Source: Conidiobolus incongruus B7586 (lineage: Eukaryota > Entomophthoromycota > Entomophthoromycetes > Entomophthorales > Conidiobolaceae). From it: DNA of 32,621 bases. Shown here in pieces: positions 9,851 to 20,521 of the stretch. The notes beneath the pieces were generated by a model. That model saw nothing but the letters and a program-made list of their open reading frames with translations. It searched no databases and was not told the origin of the DNA. The stretch is from contig JNEM01010366.1 in assembly GCA_000697335.1 (NCBI GenBank), positions 1 to 32,621 on the forward strand. Reading direction: 5' to 3'. Within the stretch, counting starts at the first letter, position 1, and each line of letters opens with the position of its first letter. The position numbers were made by a program, and so were the translations under genes.

Positions 9851-11764
9851 ATGATGAAAAAACTAGAGCTTAGTATACTTTTGGGTGCTTTATTAAATAA
9901 TTTTGTTTTAAGCGATGATCTCAGTGATTTAACTCATTCAGAGCCAACATTAAGCGACAAAATAGTCAATGGTCAGCCTGTAGATCCTCCATTCAAATAC
10001 CCTTGGATGGCTTCCATCCAACTTTATAATCACCCATATTGTGGTGGAGTAATGATTGCTACAAATGCACTCATTACAGCAAGACACTGCTCAGTTAAGG
10101 GTGATAATGAAGACTTTAAAGTTCTTCTACATCGCCACGACCTTTGGAAATCGAATAAGGAAGAAAATGGTATTGAAATGAAGGTTTTAGAAAGAATTTA
10201 TCATCCCGATGCAGATATTGCTCTATGGAAGCTTTCTTCTTCATATAACCATACACAAGATAGTATCATGCTATTTCCGAACAATACCGATATCAAAGGT
10301 CCAGAAACTGGAGAGATTGCCACGGCATTGGGCTGGGGTCGAACAGGTGAGAATTCCAAAGCGTCTCATATTCTTCAAGAAGTACAGGTGCCTCTCGTAG
10401 ATCCGAAGAAATGCGAGCATGTATGGAACAGTCGTAGGAATGTGCGCTTTCGTTCCAACATCCAAATATGTGCAGGTTGGCCGGAGGGCGAGAGAGACAC
10501 TTGTAAAGGCGATTCTGGTGGCCCACTGTTTGTAATGCGAGGTAAGATTCCCATGATTGTAGGTCTCACAAGTTTTGGAGATCCATGTGCCAAGCCTAAT
10601 ACACCTACAGTGTATTCAAAAGTAGAGCCCTTTATTGAGTGGATCATTAAACATATGAATGATCCAATCACCTCAACAGTCAAACCTGTCCCAGGGACTG
10701 TTCCAAATGAGATATCTGATTCATTTGAGGAAATATCAGCATATCATGAAAATTCTGATGAAGAAAGCAGCCAACCTTCAATTGAATCTAACAAACCAAC
10801 ATCTACTGCTATAGATTCTCTAACAAAGACAAGTTCTGCGGGAAAGCCACTACAAGCAGCGTCAGTTAGCACATATGAAGTCACTGAAGACACTCATAAA
10901 GAAACCGAAAACTCTGAGTCCTCATCAAATATAGAAGAATCGATAACAGGAATATCAAAACTGAATGAATTAGGAATATCAGAGTATCAAATAGAGAGAC
11001 TAAAGGAATTCTTCAAACTGTTTTTCGAAAAGAGTAAAAATGCCACACAAGCCTCAACAAAAAGCGTTAGCAGAAGCCTACCTCTAGATGTCCTAAACAA
11101 TGATAATGATTTGTCCAAATCTTTCAGCCATTCCCCTTTGTCGTCAGATACATCATCTGATCAGGATTTGACTAATATTGACCACATTGAGGATGCTTAT
11201 TTCGAAACTTTTTCACTATTGAATGATGAGACTCTGCTTTCAATATTGAATGAATTACTTGAGCTGATTCAAGCTACTGAGGCGAACGTCGAGTCAATTC
11301 AAGGGTATGACGAGGAGACTCAGCCAAGTGACGATAAAGCTCCTGCAGAACCGAAACCCCTAGTAAAAGCCACGTCCAAGCCTCCACCTAAGCCTATATC
11401 AAAACCCACGACCAAGCCTTCACCTAAGCCTACACCGAAGCCTACGACCAAGCCTTCACCTCCTCCACCTAAGCCTTCTCCCAAGCCTCCAACTACACAA
11501 ACCGTTACAGTGACACAAACCGTCAAGCCCACATGTTCAGTGTCTACCACAACAATGGTGACAACTGCGACAGCGACAGCGACAGTGACAGAAACGAAGA
11601 CAATTACATCCAATATTGTTTCAACCGTGACAACGACGATGACAGTAACAGTAACACCAAATCCCTTGGATCCTCCTATTGACGACGACCCTGACGCGAA
11701 TCACAATGCAGCAATCCCCTACAATATCTATACTCAATACTACTATAATCATTATGGTGTCTAA
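9851..11764 (+). CDS. Secreted trypsin-like serine protease (S1 family) with long Pro-rich and Thr/Val-rich tail
   Basis: A 637-residue single-exon zymogen. Residues 1-20 look like a signal peptide. A short propeptide ends at Lys37 before IVNG, the usual activation site. The catalytic triad is His79 (in TARHC, where TAAHC is usual), Asp122 (DIAL) and Ser222 (GDSGGP). Asp216, six before the Ser, is the trypsin S1-pocket aspartate (chymotrypsin 189), predicting cleavage after Lys or Arg. Cysteines fit three standard disulfides (64-80, 188-207, 218-246). Residue 253, at chymotrypsin position 226, is Thr where trypsins have Gly. After the catalytic domain (ending near 270) come an acidic Ser/Glu-rich region, a Lys-Pro-Thr/Ser repeat (498-547), a Thr/Val-rich stretch (548-602) and a Tyr-rich C-terminus. 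The tail may be O-glycosylated and may hold the enzyme in or near the cell wall. A role in feeding on or living with an animal host is inference. Confidence 0.93.
   Translation: MMKKLELSILLGALLNNFVLSDDLSDLTHSEPTLSDKIVNGQPVDPPFKYPWMASIQLYNHPYCGGVMIATNALITARHCSVKGDNEDFKVLLHRHDLWKSNKEENGIEMKVLERIYHPDADIALWKLSSSYNHTQDSIMLFPNNTDIKGPETGEIATALGWGRTGENSKASHILQEVQVPLVDPKKCEHVWNSRRNVRFRSNIQICAGWPEGERDTCKGDSGGPLFVMRGKIPMIVGLTSFGDPCAKPNTPTVYSKVEPFIEWIIKHMNDPITSTVKPVPGTVPNEISDSFEEISAYHENSDEESSQPSIESNKPTSTAIDSLTKTSSAGKPLQAASVSTYEVTEDTHKETENSESSSNIEESITGISKLNELGISEYQIERLKEFFKLFFEKSKNATQASTKSVSRSLPLDVLNNDNDLSKSFSHSPLSSDTSSDQDLTNIDHIEDAYFETFSLLNDETLLSILNELLELIQATEANVESIQGYDEETQPSDDKAPAEPKPLVKATSKPPPKPISKPTTKPSPKPTPKPTTKPSPPPPKPSPKPPTTQTVTVTQTVKPTCSVSTTTMVTTATATATVTETKTITSNIVSTVTTTMTVTVTPNPLDPPIDDDPDANHNAAIPYNIYTQYYYNHYGV
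11342..11491 (+). repeat. Imperfect AAGCCT-type minisatellite encoding the Pro-rich tail
   Basis: This part of the protease gene repeats hexamers close to AAGCCT/ACACCT, giving Lys-Pro, Thr-Lys-Pro and Ser-Pro-Lys-Pro units (residues 498-547). Such in-frame repeats usually vary in length between strains. Confidence 0.75.
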
Positions 11765-11934
11765 TCACCACAAAAAAAATATCTAAAATATTCACCAATA
11801 TTTAATTATTTTAAGATCCTGATAATATATGAATAAATTATTACTAAAATTTGTATTTTTAATTTTTATAAAAATTTATAATTAATTTCATTTTAATTAA
11901 AATTTTAAATTAAATAAAATTTTAATATTTATTA

Positions 11935-13423
11935 TTATAACATTATTAAACCAATTTCCTCAGGGGCCAAACTGGGTGTTTTATAATTGAATAAATAGTA
12001 GTTAAGGACACCGTCACCCTTGTGGAAGTTGAGTTCCTTCAAAAAGTTGGTGGAGTGTAAGTTTTCAACGCAGTTGAATACGTCAAAGTTTTTCTAAAAG
12101 GATGAGTTAGTATAAGGGATGATTTTTGAATTAATTCAGTTACCTGTTTGGCTAAGATAAGCACATTGGTGATAAGTTTTATGAGGTGAGCTTTATATTG
12201 CTCCTTTTCTTCTTCACTTTGGACGGATGGGCCTTTAATGCCATTGAAGCGACGGCTGAAGTAGTAGTTTAAGTAAGCGATGTTGAGTGTTTTGTGTTCT
12301 TCGTGGAATAAGATGGAGGAGTTCAACTGATAGAATGATACAAAGTCTTGTATTTGACCATTTTCATCTTCGACGACGTAACTGTAGTTAACATTGTCGA
12401 TGGGCATGTGCCAGTGACGAGTGGTTTCTTTGGATTCGAAAATAGGACTAAGCTTGAACTGAGAAGTGAATTGGTTGAAGAGTTCATGGACTTGATCAAT
12501 ATCTTTCTCTTCCATGGGGCGGAGTGGTAAACTGAGAGTATCTGGAAGTTTGTACTTTTCCAATTCAAGTTCCATGGTAGAGTCTCTGGGAACATAACTG
12601 AACTTGACATCTACCAACTTGGGGAAGTTTATAGAGCGGTGATAGTAAGGACATGTGGCAATGGGGGTGGGAATAGTAATACCAGCAGTGTACACAGCTT
12701 GGAAAATACCAGTAAGGTTGACACGACGAGTGATTTCCTTAATCAATACAGGGGAGAATCGCTTATTTCTCAACTTCTTATGAACACATAAAAAATTAAT
12801 TTCAACCATTGGCATACTTTTGCCGACAGCAGCAATTTTCATGGGGATAGCAGAAATGAAGGCAATCAACTTTTTACTAGCGACAACGCGAATACCTACG
12901 TGCCATTGTTCTTTCCAGCCAGGAGGATTCAATGCCCAGCGCAAAAATTCTGGGGAATAATCGAATCTAAACATTTCATGTTGATCTTCACCATAGTTCA
13001 AATTTAATAATTCGTAAAGATCTTTAAGCTAATTAAAATTAGTTCATAGTCATTATGTACTTGATGATATATATTACTTCGGCATCATCATCGATATTAA
13101 TTAAACACCATTCGAACTCTTTGGGAAGTGGATAGGGCTCTTTTCTAATTAAATCTTCGGGTTTGTCACCTTCAATAGCACCAGGTGTGACATCCTTATT
13201 TAATTCTAAAAGCCTACAATCAAAAGCCACTCAAACCATATAACAGAATAAAATTACCTTGTTGAGGTACTGGTTGCGTCTTCCAGAATTTATGTTCAGC
13301 AGGTTGTTGAGGTTGCTGGGCTTGTTGAGCTTGCAAATTTAACAACTCTAAAAATTGTCTTAATTTTTCTTGATTGCTAATATTATCTTTAGAATCTTCT
13401 TGTTCTTTTTTAGGTGGTGCCAT
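11935..13423 (-). CDS. NMT1: Glycylpeptide N-tetradecanoyltransferase (N-myristoyltransferase), 4 exons
   Basis: Joining 13423-13258, 13205-13078, 13028-12144 and 12093-11935 gives 445 residues, the normal fungal length. Introns are 52, 49 and 50 bases. The third contains a perfect TACTAAC branch site (12106-12112). The enzyme transfers myristate from myristoyl-CoA to the N-terminal glycine of cytosolic proteins. Landmarks in order: a Gln-rich N-terminus, KFWKTQPVP, EPYPLPKEFEW, FRFDYSPEFLRWAL, the first NMT signature EINFLCVHKKLRNKR, GIFQAVYTAG, and a C-terminal Leu whose carboxylate is the known catalytic base. The second signature, usually KFGxGDG, reads NFHKGDG: GDG is kept but Lys and Gly are replaced. 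Exon 1 must join at GAATTAAAT (acceptor at 13206) to keep frame; the earlier TAG leads to a stop. It converges on the protease gene with 170 bases between stop codons. Confidence 0.96.
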
Positions 13424-16400
13424 ATTTATTTACTTTTATTTATAGGGTGTTGAATAGTATGTATTCATTTAAAATTAATTATTATAGTCAATCAATAAAA
13501 TAGTATTTATGGGATGAAATAAAGGTATATTATTTTGTGTTAATTTCATATATCCTAGTTATTCATATTGGTGATTGTATTCAAAATTAATTATACGTCA
13601 TATCAAATTTTCTCATATAAAAATCTATTGTTTAAAAACATATGAATATTAATGGATTAATGTATAACTCAGCAATGATGTGAATGATGAACGTAATATA
13701 TTCAATTAAAAAATTAACATAGTAAACATAATATAATATTATTATCTACTAATTACTTTCTAAACTTTTAACATCTTAAATATTTTTAAACAATTAAGAA
13801 TAAAAATATGTAATTTTTGAAATTTACAATATAAACTTAATATAATATGCGGTTCTATCATGAAAAATCTTAACAATCCTATAAGTTTTGCTAACGAGTC
13901 ATATTTTGATTTATATCTGAATAAAATTCTATTATGAAGTACCTATTAATTGATTATTTAGTAGTGTAAAAATTATAAATTCTGGCTCCAGAGTCAATTA
14001 TCATGATGACAAATTTACTATTTGTTAAATATAAAGATGTATTTAACAACTTATTGACAATTCAATTATTTTATTCCACAATTATATAGACAATTATTAT
14101 ATTAACAATCTTAAATATAAAACTGATATATAATTGGAATTGATTAAAGCATCAGTAATATATTACGCTAAATTCTTTAAAAGATTTATTTTATTTTGGT
14201 TTTTGAGATTACGGTATCAAACATTCCAAGGTAAATAACTACACTTTATTTATGCATATCTTTAATTCTCATTAATGTAATATTGAACATAACAAATTTT
14301 TTAATGTTTATTTTCCTTTTACAAATTTGATTAGAATAACTATCAATTATCCATTAAATATATCTGACAAATAATAATGTTTAAATTTGAAAATTAAATC
14401 AAATATTCAGTAGTTCAAAAAGTATATTCGCACACTATAATCAAATACTATTTTATGAATCATAACTTTTTCAACTGTATTTTAGTATTATATTAAATAA
14501 TAATGAATAGTTTAATCATTCATCATAATATATAATATAACTTTCTAGCGCAATATCAAAAATTTATTATGACCGAAAATAATGGAATTTCAAATTCTAC
14601 TTGCATTAAACAAAGAGTAAATGTTCAAATATCATATTATATAAAGCATTTTATATTAACTATTGATAAAAATTTATACATAACAACTAGTGACAAAATA
14701 TTTTCAAAATGTAGTATTAAAAAATTGTTTAGTTAATTGTTGAGCCCTACAAGTAATGCTTCTTTATTTGGCTCATGTAATATATTATATTGTTCACCTA
14801 TATTACTAACAATACTCACTATATAAGTAAGTATTTATTCTTTATAAATAAACTACAAATTTAATCCAATGGTAAATCTAAATAGCCTCTTAGTTATTGT
14901 TATCATATAAAATATAATCTAAGGTAATACATACAGAAATAAATTTCCAAACAGAGTAACATTCAATTCTTTTTTTAACTTGGATAGAGGTAGTAAAAGC
15001 TAACTCTGCATTGTTTAATCAATCTTAATTTGTTACTTAATAAATAATTTATTTGATAATCATATCAGATATTTCACTTTTAGATATATTTTTAAGTAAA
15101 AAGGCTATTTATAATATTACTAATATTGATTATGATGGTAATTAAGTCTCACAAAGACTTATTCATCTTATTAAGATAAAGTGTTATTGATTAATAATAA
15201 CAAAGTGTAAATTATCAATGTGAGGTTGGTTGTTTAACTAAGAAGAGGTAATTCAACCAAACTAATTAATAACACCTTGAAAGTTTATTAGTAAAATATA
15301 TTAGATTATAATATCAATTTAAATCTGGAAGATTCAATTTAATAACCTAGCTTATTAAAATATTTATAAATTAATAACTAGCAAAAAGAGAATTAATAAA
15401 AATATATTATATCACAAATCTGATCTATATATCTTAGTAAAAAAAACTTCTATTAATTTTATATTTCAATATCAATCATATTATAGCTTTAATCAAAGTA
15501 ATCTTGAAATTAAATATAAATATAAGAATATTACTATTTTATTCTTTATCTGTATATTAAATATATAATAAATTAAATATAATCAATATAAGTTTATATG
15601 ATCATAATTATTAGCTTGCTGTGATCAAAAAATTGCTATTATAATGAATAATAAATTTAAATATATGATTTATTACCAAGAAATAAATCAGTGCTTAGGT
15701 CAAAAAATCAAAACCATTATTATAAATTTAAAAACAAAAATTATATCAAAAAATAAAAATTATTATTAAATATATATATTAAAAATATAGTATTCCACCA
15801 ATTATTAATAAAAATATTTTTTCCATTAATGATATATATTTCAAATTTTTAAAAACTAATGTTACTAATTGATATATAAAAATTTAATCCAAAAACCATA
15901 TATCTTATATATTAATATTAATATATATTGTTAAAATTTTCAAATTATTATTTATTAAAATAACTTATTTTTATTACCATATCTATTATACTTAGTAGAT
16001 ATCACACCCTGTGATTATGATTTTGTTTATAGATTATAGAATTTAATATTATTTTAACTTTGTTTTTAAATTTGAAAATATAATTTTAAAGATGAATTAT
16101 AAAAACCTACATAAAAAGATTTAAGCTAATACTATCAAAATAGAATTTTGTAATTAAAAAAGAAGGAAGTAATGAATCAAAGTGATATGATTTTTGCTCT
16201 TCTTATTTTGATTATATTGAATTTAAAATTTTAAAATTATTCAACTTTGTTATTGACTATATATTATAGTAATTAATTGTTTTTTATTATTATTAGATTT
16301 ATATTACTAGTATTTTTATAATTTATAGCTTTCAATATTATTCAGAGTTAGCTTTTATAAAATTTTTGTTTTATATATGATATATATAACATCAATATAT

Positions 16401-17872
16401 AACTCATATTCATAAATATTAATATATTAAATAATCTAAAAATATATAAAAATTATTCTTATATAATAAATTTTTCAAAAATTATGTATAAATCTGGAAT
16501 AAAATAATTTAAATATTAAATATAATTAAATAAAAGTGATTTTTAAAAGTTTATAATATATTAATCTAGTTCTATGTTGATTTATCAATATATTTTAATA
16601 ATAGAACAATACTTCTACTTAATTATTATTAGTATTTCAAACATACTTTTATGAACTTTTTCCAAAATATATAAGTTAAAAATAAATATGTAATATGAGT
16701 GTATAAAAGATATCGATTATTTTATAATTAGTTAACAACGCTTATTATTATTATTGAAGATCAGTTAACTGAATAAAATTGAACTAATGATCGAAACATT
16801 TTTTCTATTTCATTCCAATATCTGTATTATTGCTTCATCATCTAATTTAAAATATATTCATATCACTAAGTATCAGAACCTATTATATTAACTATATCTA
16901 TTAAATCACAAACTAGAAATACTAGAATATAAAAATAATATCAATCAAATACTGAAAACTCATAAAATAAACTAAGATTTTTAAAATATATTGTCAATAT
17001 ATAATGAAAAAAAATTAACATTCTTTAAACAAATGTGTTATAAAGTAAATTATTTGGTTTGTAAATTTCCACAAATTGTAACTTCATTTTATAGTACTTG
17101 AAATATTTTATACTAAAAAGTAGCAAAATAATAAGTGAAGTTATTCAATTATTCAAGGTGCAGCAATTTAGATTAAAATTAATTTGAATAATTAGTTGTC
17201 AATTAGAAAGGTCAATTTCTTCCAGTTAACAATGTCTGTATTTTGCAAGTTAAAACAAAGTTACATAAACTTACATGCTACTGGACACTTTATATTCCAA
17301 CAAGACACAGAGAACCGATTAATGTATTAGGAGTATTGAATTTTATGATTAAATATTTTAAAAGCTTTGGTTTATAAAATAATTTTGAATCAAATAATAG
17401 ATTATTAGTAATCTGTTTTGGCTTGCTTATTTTTCAAATTAACAAAATCAGTTTATATTTTAAATCACTATTCAGATGTCATTATCTTGTATTTATATAT
17501 AATAGTTTCAAAGTAATGAAACTGGTTCATTGGCTAGTAAAATATAAGTATGAAAGAGTAACTAAGTGACTCAGAAATGATTAAATACATAATATTCAAA
17601 CTTTTGTTGTCTATCATATTTATACAATTTATTATTAATTTTATTAATATACTTTTGTAATAGATCGTTTAAATTTTCTATATTAGTATTACATACATAA
17701 TATCTATTCAATTGAATTCAATTCTTTTTGACTTTTTTCAAATTCATCAATATTACACTAAGTAAACAACAGTTTATTATCTCAAGAAATATTAACAAGA
17801 ATGATCAAAATAAAAATAATATTACTATTGACAAGATTCAAGTTCGCAGAAAATGAAGGAAAATTTGAATGT
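13424..17872. other. Long AT-rich intergenic region, no gene seen
   Basis: This is 4.4 kb without a reading frame of gene length. The left end must hold the N-myristoyltransferase promoter. The only clear structure is the inverted-repeat cluster at 15143-15275. Slightly G+C-richer patches near 14740 and 17150-17330 were read in both directions and gave no coding signal. There are no transposon genes or terminal repeats that I can see. Confidence 0.65.
15143..15275. repeat. Cluster of inverted repeats (candidate structured RNA or MITE-like element)
   Basis: Three separate foldable units follow one another. TAAGTCT (15143-15149) pairs with AGACTTA (15155-15161) around a 5-base loop. ATCTT-ATT-AAGAT follows at 15165-15177. 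Then GTGTTATTGATTA (15181-15193) pairs with 15263-15275 over 13 positions with one G-U wobble, enclosing a TTGGTTG (15226-15232) / CAACCAA (15254-15260) stem. The nested 95-base unit resembles a small branched RNA. Random pairing is common in AT-rich DNA, but the G/C-containing stems make this better than background. Confidence 0.35.
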
Positions 17873-18748
17873 TCAAGTTTGTGGTATTTGTTTTTGATAT
17901 ATAAGTTGCTCAAAAGCCTTGTAATAAGATTCGCTTTCGAATTCAAATGATTTATCCCCACCATAATCGCAGTGAAGGTATTTTCTATCTATATAGTCAG
18001 TTAATTTTGCGTATCCAGAAGGGACTTTGTCTTTATCCTTATCTTTGGAATTTACAAAGTTGATTTTTTTAACTGTATAAGGATCAATAAAAGGTGATAT
18101 AGTTTTGAAGAAACCCCAGAAGATCCAGGGCGCGTCCACAAGGAAAATCTTGAATACTCGCTCTGGATAATGATTAGAAAGGATATTGTTTAAAATGCTA
18201 ACTTGCGATACTGTAACAAAATTTTTGATTTTAATATTTTTTAAATCAACTATTACGCAGATTTTTTCCACCCCTTTGGGTAGGCATTGAATAATAGATT
18301 CAACATAGAAAATGTAATGTTCTATACGTTTCTCAATGTTTGATATGTTCTCTTTACTAGGTACGATGTGCAAGATAGGATGGTTTTCCAAGTCAAAGCA
18401 ATCAATATATAACTTTCCAGTACCATCTTCCTCTTTTATACTTTCTAGAGGAATCCTATGGGGTTGATAACTCCGACGCCATTTCAAAGTGTTTTCCAGG
18501 CTTTGTACAGCATTTTCCAAATTCCAATGATCTGATTCCAAGTATCTCAATAAGCAGGTATCATCGCAAAAAGCTTTGTCATCATGGATACTGGTGTCTG
18601 AATCAATCAATTCTGGAAGTCGGTCTTTAAATTTTGTAAGTAAATATCGTTGTTTACTAGAGAGAGAAGCTGTAAAGTTTTTCTCTGGAATTTTCTTATC
18701 AGTGATTAATTGGGGAATACGGTTACTATTTAATACACCAGTCATCAT
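17873..18748 (-). CDS. Sec14-like (CRAL-TRIO) lipid-transfer protein, Pdr16/Pdr17 type, copy A
   Basis: A 291-residue intronless protein of the Sec14 superfamily, which moves phosphatidylinositol and other lipids between membranes. The N-terminal helical domain (about 60-95) includes CLLRYLESDHWN and TLKWRRSYQP. The CRAL-TRIO lipid-binding domain (about 110-265) includes GTGKLYI, LENHPILHIVP, HYPERVFKIFL, APWIFWGFF and ISPFIDPYTVKKI. The HYPER, TGK and NHPIL-VP pattern is that of yeast Pdr16/Pdr17 (Sfh3/Sfh4) rather than Sec14 itself. By hand count it is about 60% identical to the copy at 26525-27394 over some 227 residues. Here the usual RYLRA is RYLES, losing an Arg, and a Lys/Asp-rich insert-like stretch (SKDKDKDK, 234-241) replaces the partner's sequence. 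Codons are markedly more A/T-rich than in copy B, suggesting lower expression or weaker constraint. It is transcribed away from the PPR-like gene. Confidence 0.92.
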   Translation of the reverse strand: MMTGVLNSNRIPQLITDKKIPEKNFTASLSSKQRYLLTKFKDRLPELIDSDTSIHDDKAFCDDTCLLRYLESDHWNLENAVQSLENTLKWRRSYQPHRIPLESIKEEDGTGKLYIDCFDLENHPILHIVPSKENISNIEKRIEHYIFYVESIIQCLPKGVEKICVIVDLKNIKIKNFVTVSQVSILNNILSNHYPERVFKIFLVDAPWIFWGFFKTISPFIDPYTVKKINFVNSKDKDKDKVPSGYAKLTDYIDRKYLHCDYGGDKSFEFESESYYKAFEQLIYQKQIPQT

Positions 18749-20521
18749 TAAATATATTGGAAGAAAAAGGGTTTAAAGATGAAATACACTATCTTGATAA
18801 ATCATGACTAATATTGATTTCATAATATAATCGGTGTATCAGCCTTCTAAATTCTATTGGATATACCATGTATTAAATCCAAACCTTCAAGTATTCAAAT
18901 TTTAAGTTAAAAATCCAATATCAGTAATAGTCAAAGTACAGATTCCGATAAATATTTTTAAAATATACCCTTACTTTGCTACATTCAATAAATATATATT
19001 TAATACTTAATTGAATTAATGGTGATGATATTATAATATTATTTTATATATTCAACTAAAAATGATACAGAATTGCCAACTATTTTGCAAAATGTTTAGT
19101 GATGTTTCATAAATAGAAATTATCACAGTCGCACCTTCACTAATAGAAATGATATATTGAATAAATTTCAGAAAAAAACCTTTATTTTTATATTAAATCA
19201 TTTTATACTTATAAAATATAGATACTCTCCAATGATGATAATGTATTATTTTTCTATCATTTATATCTTGAGTATATTTTTTTTCTGAATTTATAATTTG
19301 CGTCAGAGGAGATGCAACTATATCTACTACTAAATACTGGATCCCATGAAACCATATATTCATATGTATATATTGAATAGTATTAAATTAATTATTTTTT
19401 AGAAATGATTGAAAATCCTGAAATATATTATGTAGTTTATTAAATATATTATTCAAACGAAATTCAAATGGAGTATTATAATAATATTTCTATCAAAGTT
19501 TGGGATAAATGACTAACTTGGAATATAATTCAAATTTTCAAATATGTTCCATTGTATTTGCATAAAATCATAGTAAAAATACTTACAACTAGATGTTAAT
19601 GGTTGTTAATTATAAATCAGTAAAATATATAATGATTTTAGATTTACTTCATAGCAAATTTTTCTAGTGTATTGAAATAAGTAAACTTTTGTAATTTAAA
19701 AAGAATTAATATCCATGTATTATCAGTATAATCGGATCAATTCATAAAATTATCTATTTAATTCAAAATCTTTTAATAATAAAGATTTAATTGAACTTGT
19801 TGATAAAAAGAATTTATTACACGGAATCTGATTATCATTGGAAAAATAATTTAAATATTAAAAAGTCATTAAAATGAATCAAAATTGAGTTATCTTTCAA
19901 ATTAAAAAATATGTAAAGTTTTAAATATTTTTGTATTTAGAAAGTAATTCCTTGATAAATGCTGATTGTACGAAATATTTCAAAAAAAATAATTAATCTT
20001 TACTTACCTGAAATAATATGATAAATCAAATTAATCTATATCAGATAATTTTAAAATTTACAAACTAACTTGTTGCAAAATTCCCTATTTTTAGGATTAA
20101 TTTCTCATAATGCAAAATTCACTCAAAATTTATTTCCATTTTCAATTAAAATCTTATCTAAAATGATATGAAATCATATAAAATTATTGTAAGTTAAACC
20201 CATAATTTGAGTATATAATATTAAAAAAGTTTAAAATCCAAAAAGCCCGATTTGTACTAAGAATATAATCTTAAAATTGTAGAAAAAATTAACTTTATTC
20301 AAAATATACTAGTTTATGATACTATTTAGTTAATATATTCCTTAAAAAATCTCAACTAATTTATTTATTATATATTAATCTTTATCCATTTTATATACTG
20401 AATTTATTTAATTTTTGAATTATATTTCGAGTCCTAATTCCCAAATTGAATAATTAGTTTAATCTGGTTAATTTTTTGGGAATATTAAAGGATTTATTAT
20501 TTATAATATCGATTAAATTTG
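18749..20521. other. Divergent intergenic region, no gene seen
   Basis: This is 1.8 kb between the divergent starts of the Sec14-like copy A and the PPR-like gene, so it must hold both promoters. It has no reading frame. A string ACTTACCTG near 20002 matches the start of U1 snRNA, but nothing after it does. Confidence 0.65.

Noticed and set aside
10271-10683. Overlapping minus-strand frames within the protease domain
   Set aside because: They are shadows of a well-supported coding frame; the encoded peptides show no known motif.
11320-11613. A 97-codon minus-strand frame opposite the protease tail, rich in Gly and Val
   Set aside because: It is the mirror of the Pro/Thr/Val repeat on the coding strand and has no features of its own.
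17305-17320. ACACAGAGAACC, similar to the U6 ACAGAGA box
   Set aside because: The downstream U6 sequence (AGATTAGCATGG and so on) is absent. The same applies to a weaker match near 6784.
19998-20010. ACTTACCTG, matching the 5' end of U1 snRNA
   Set aside because: The following sequence is plain AT-rich DNA with none of the U1 stems. Its complement is just a 5' splice-site consensus without an exon.
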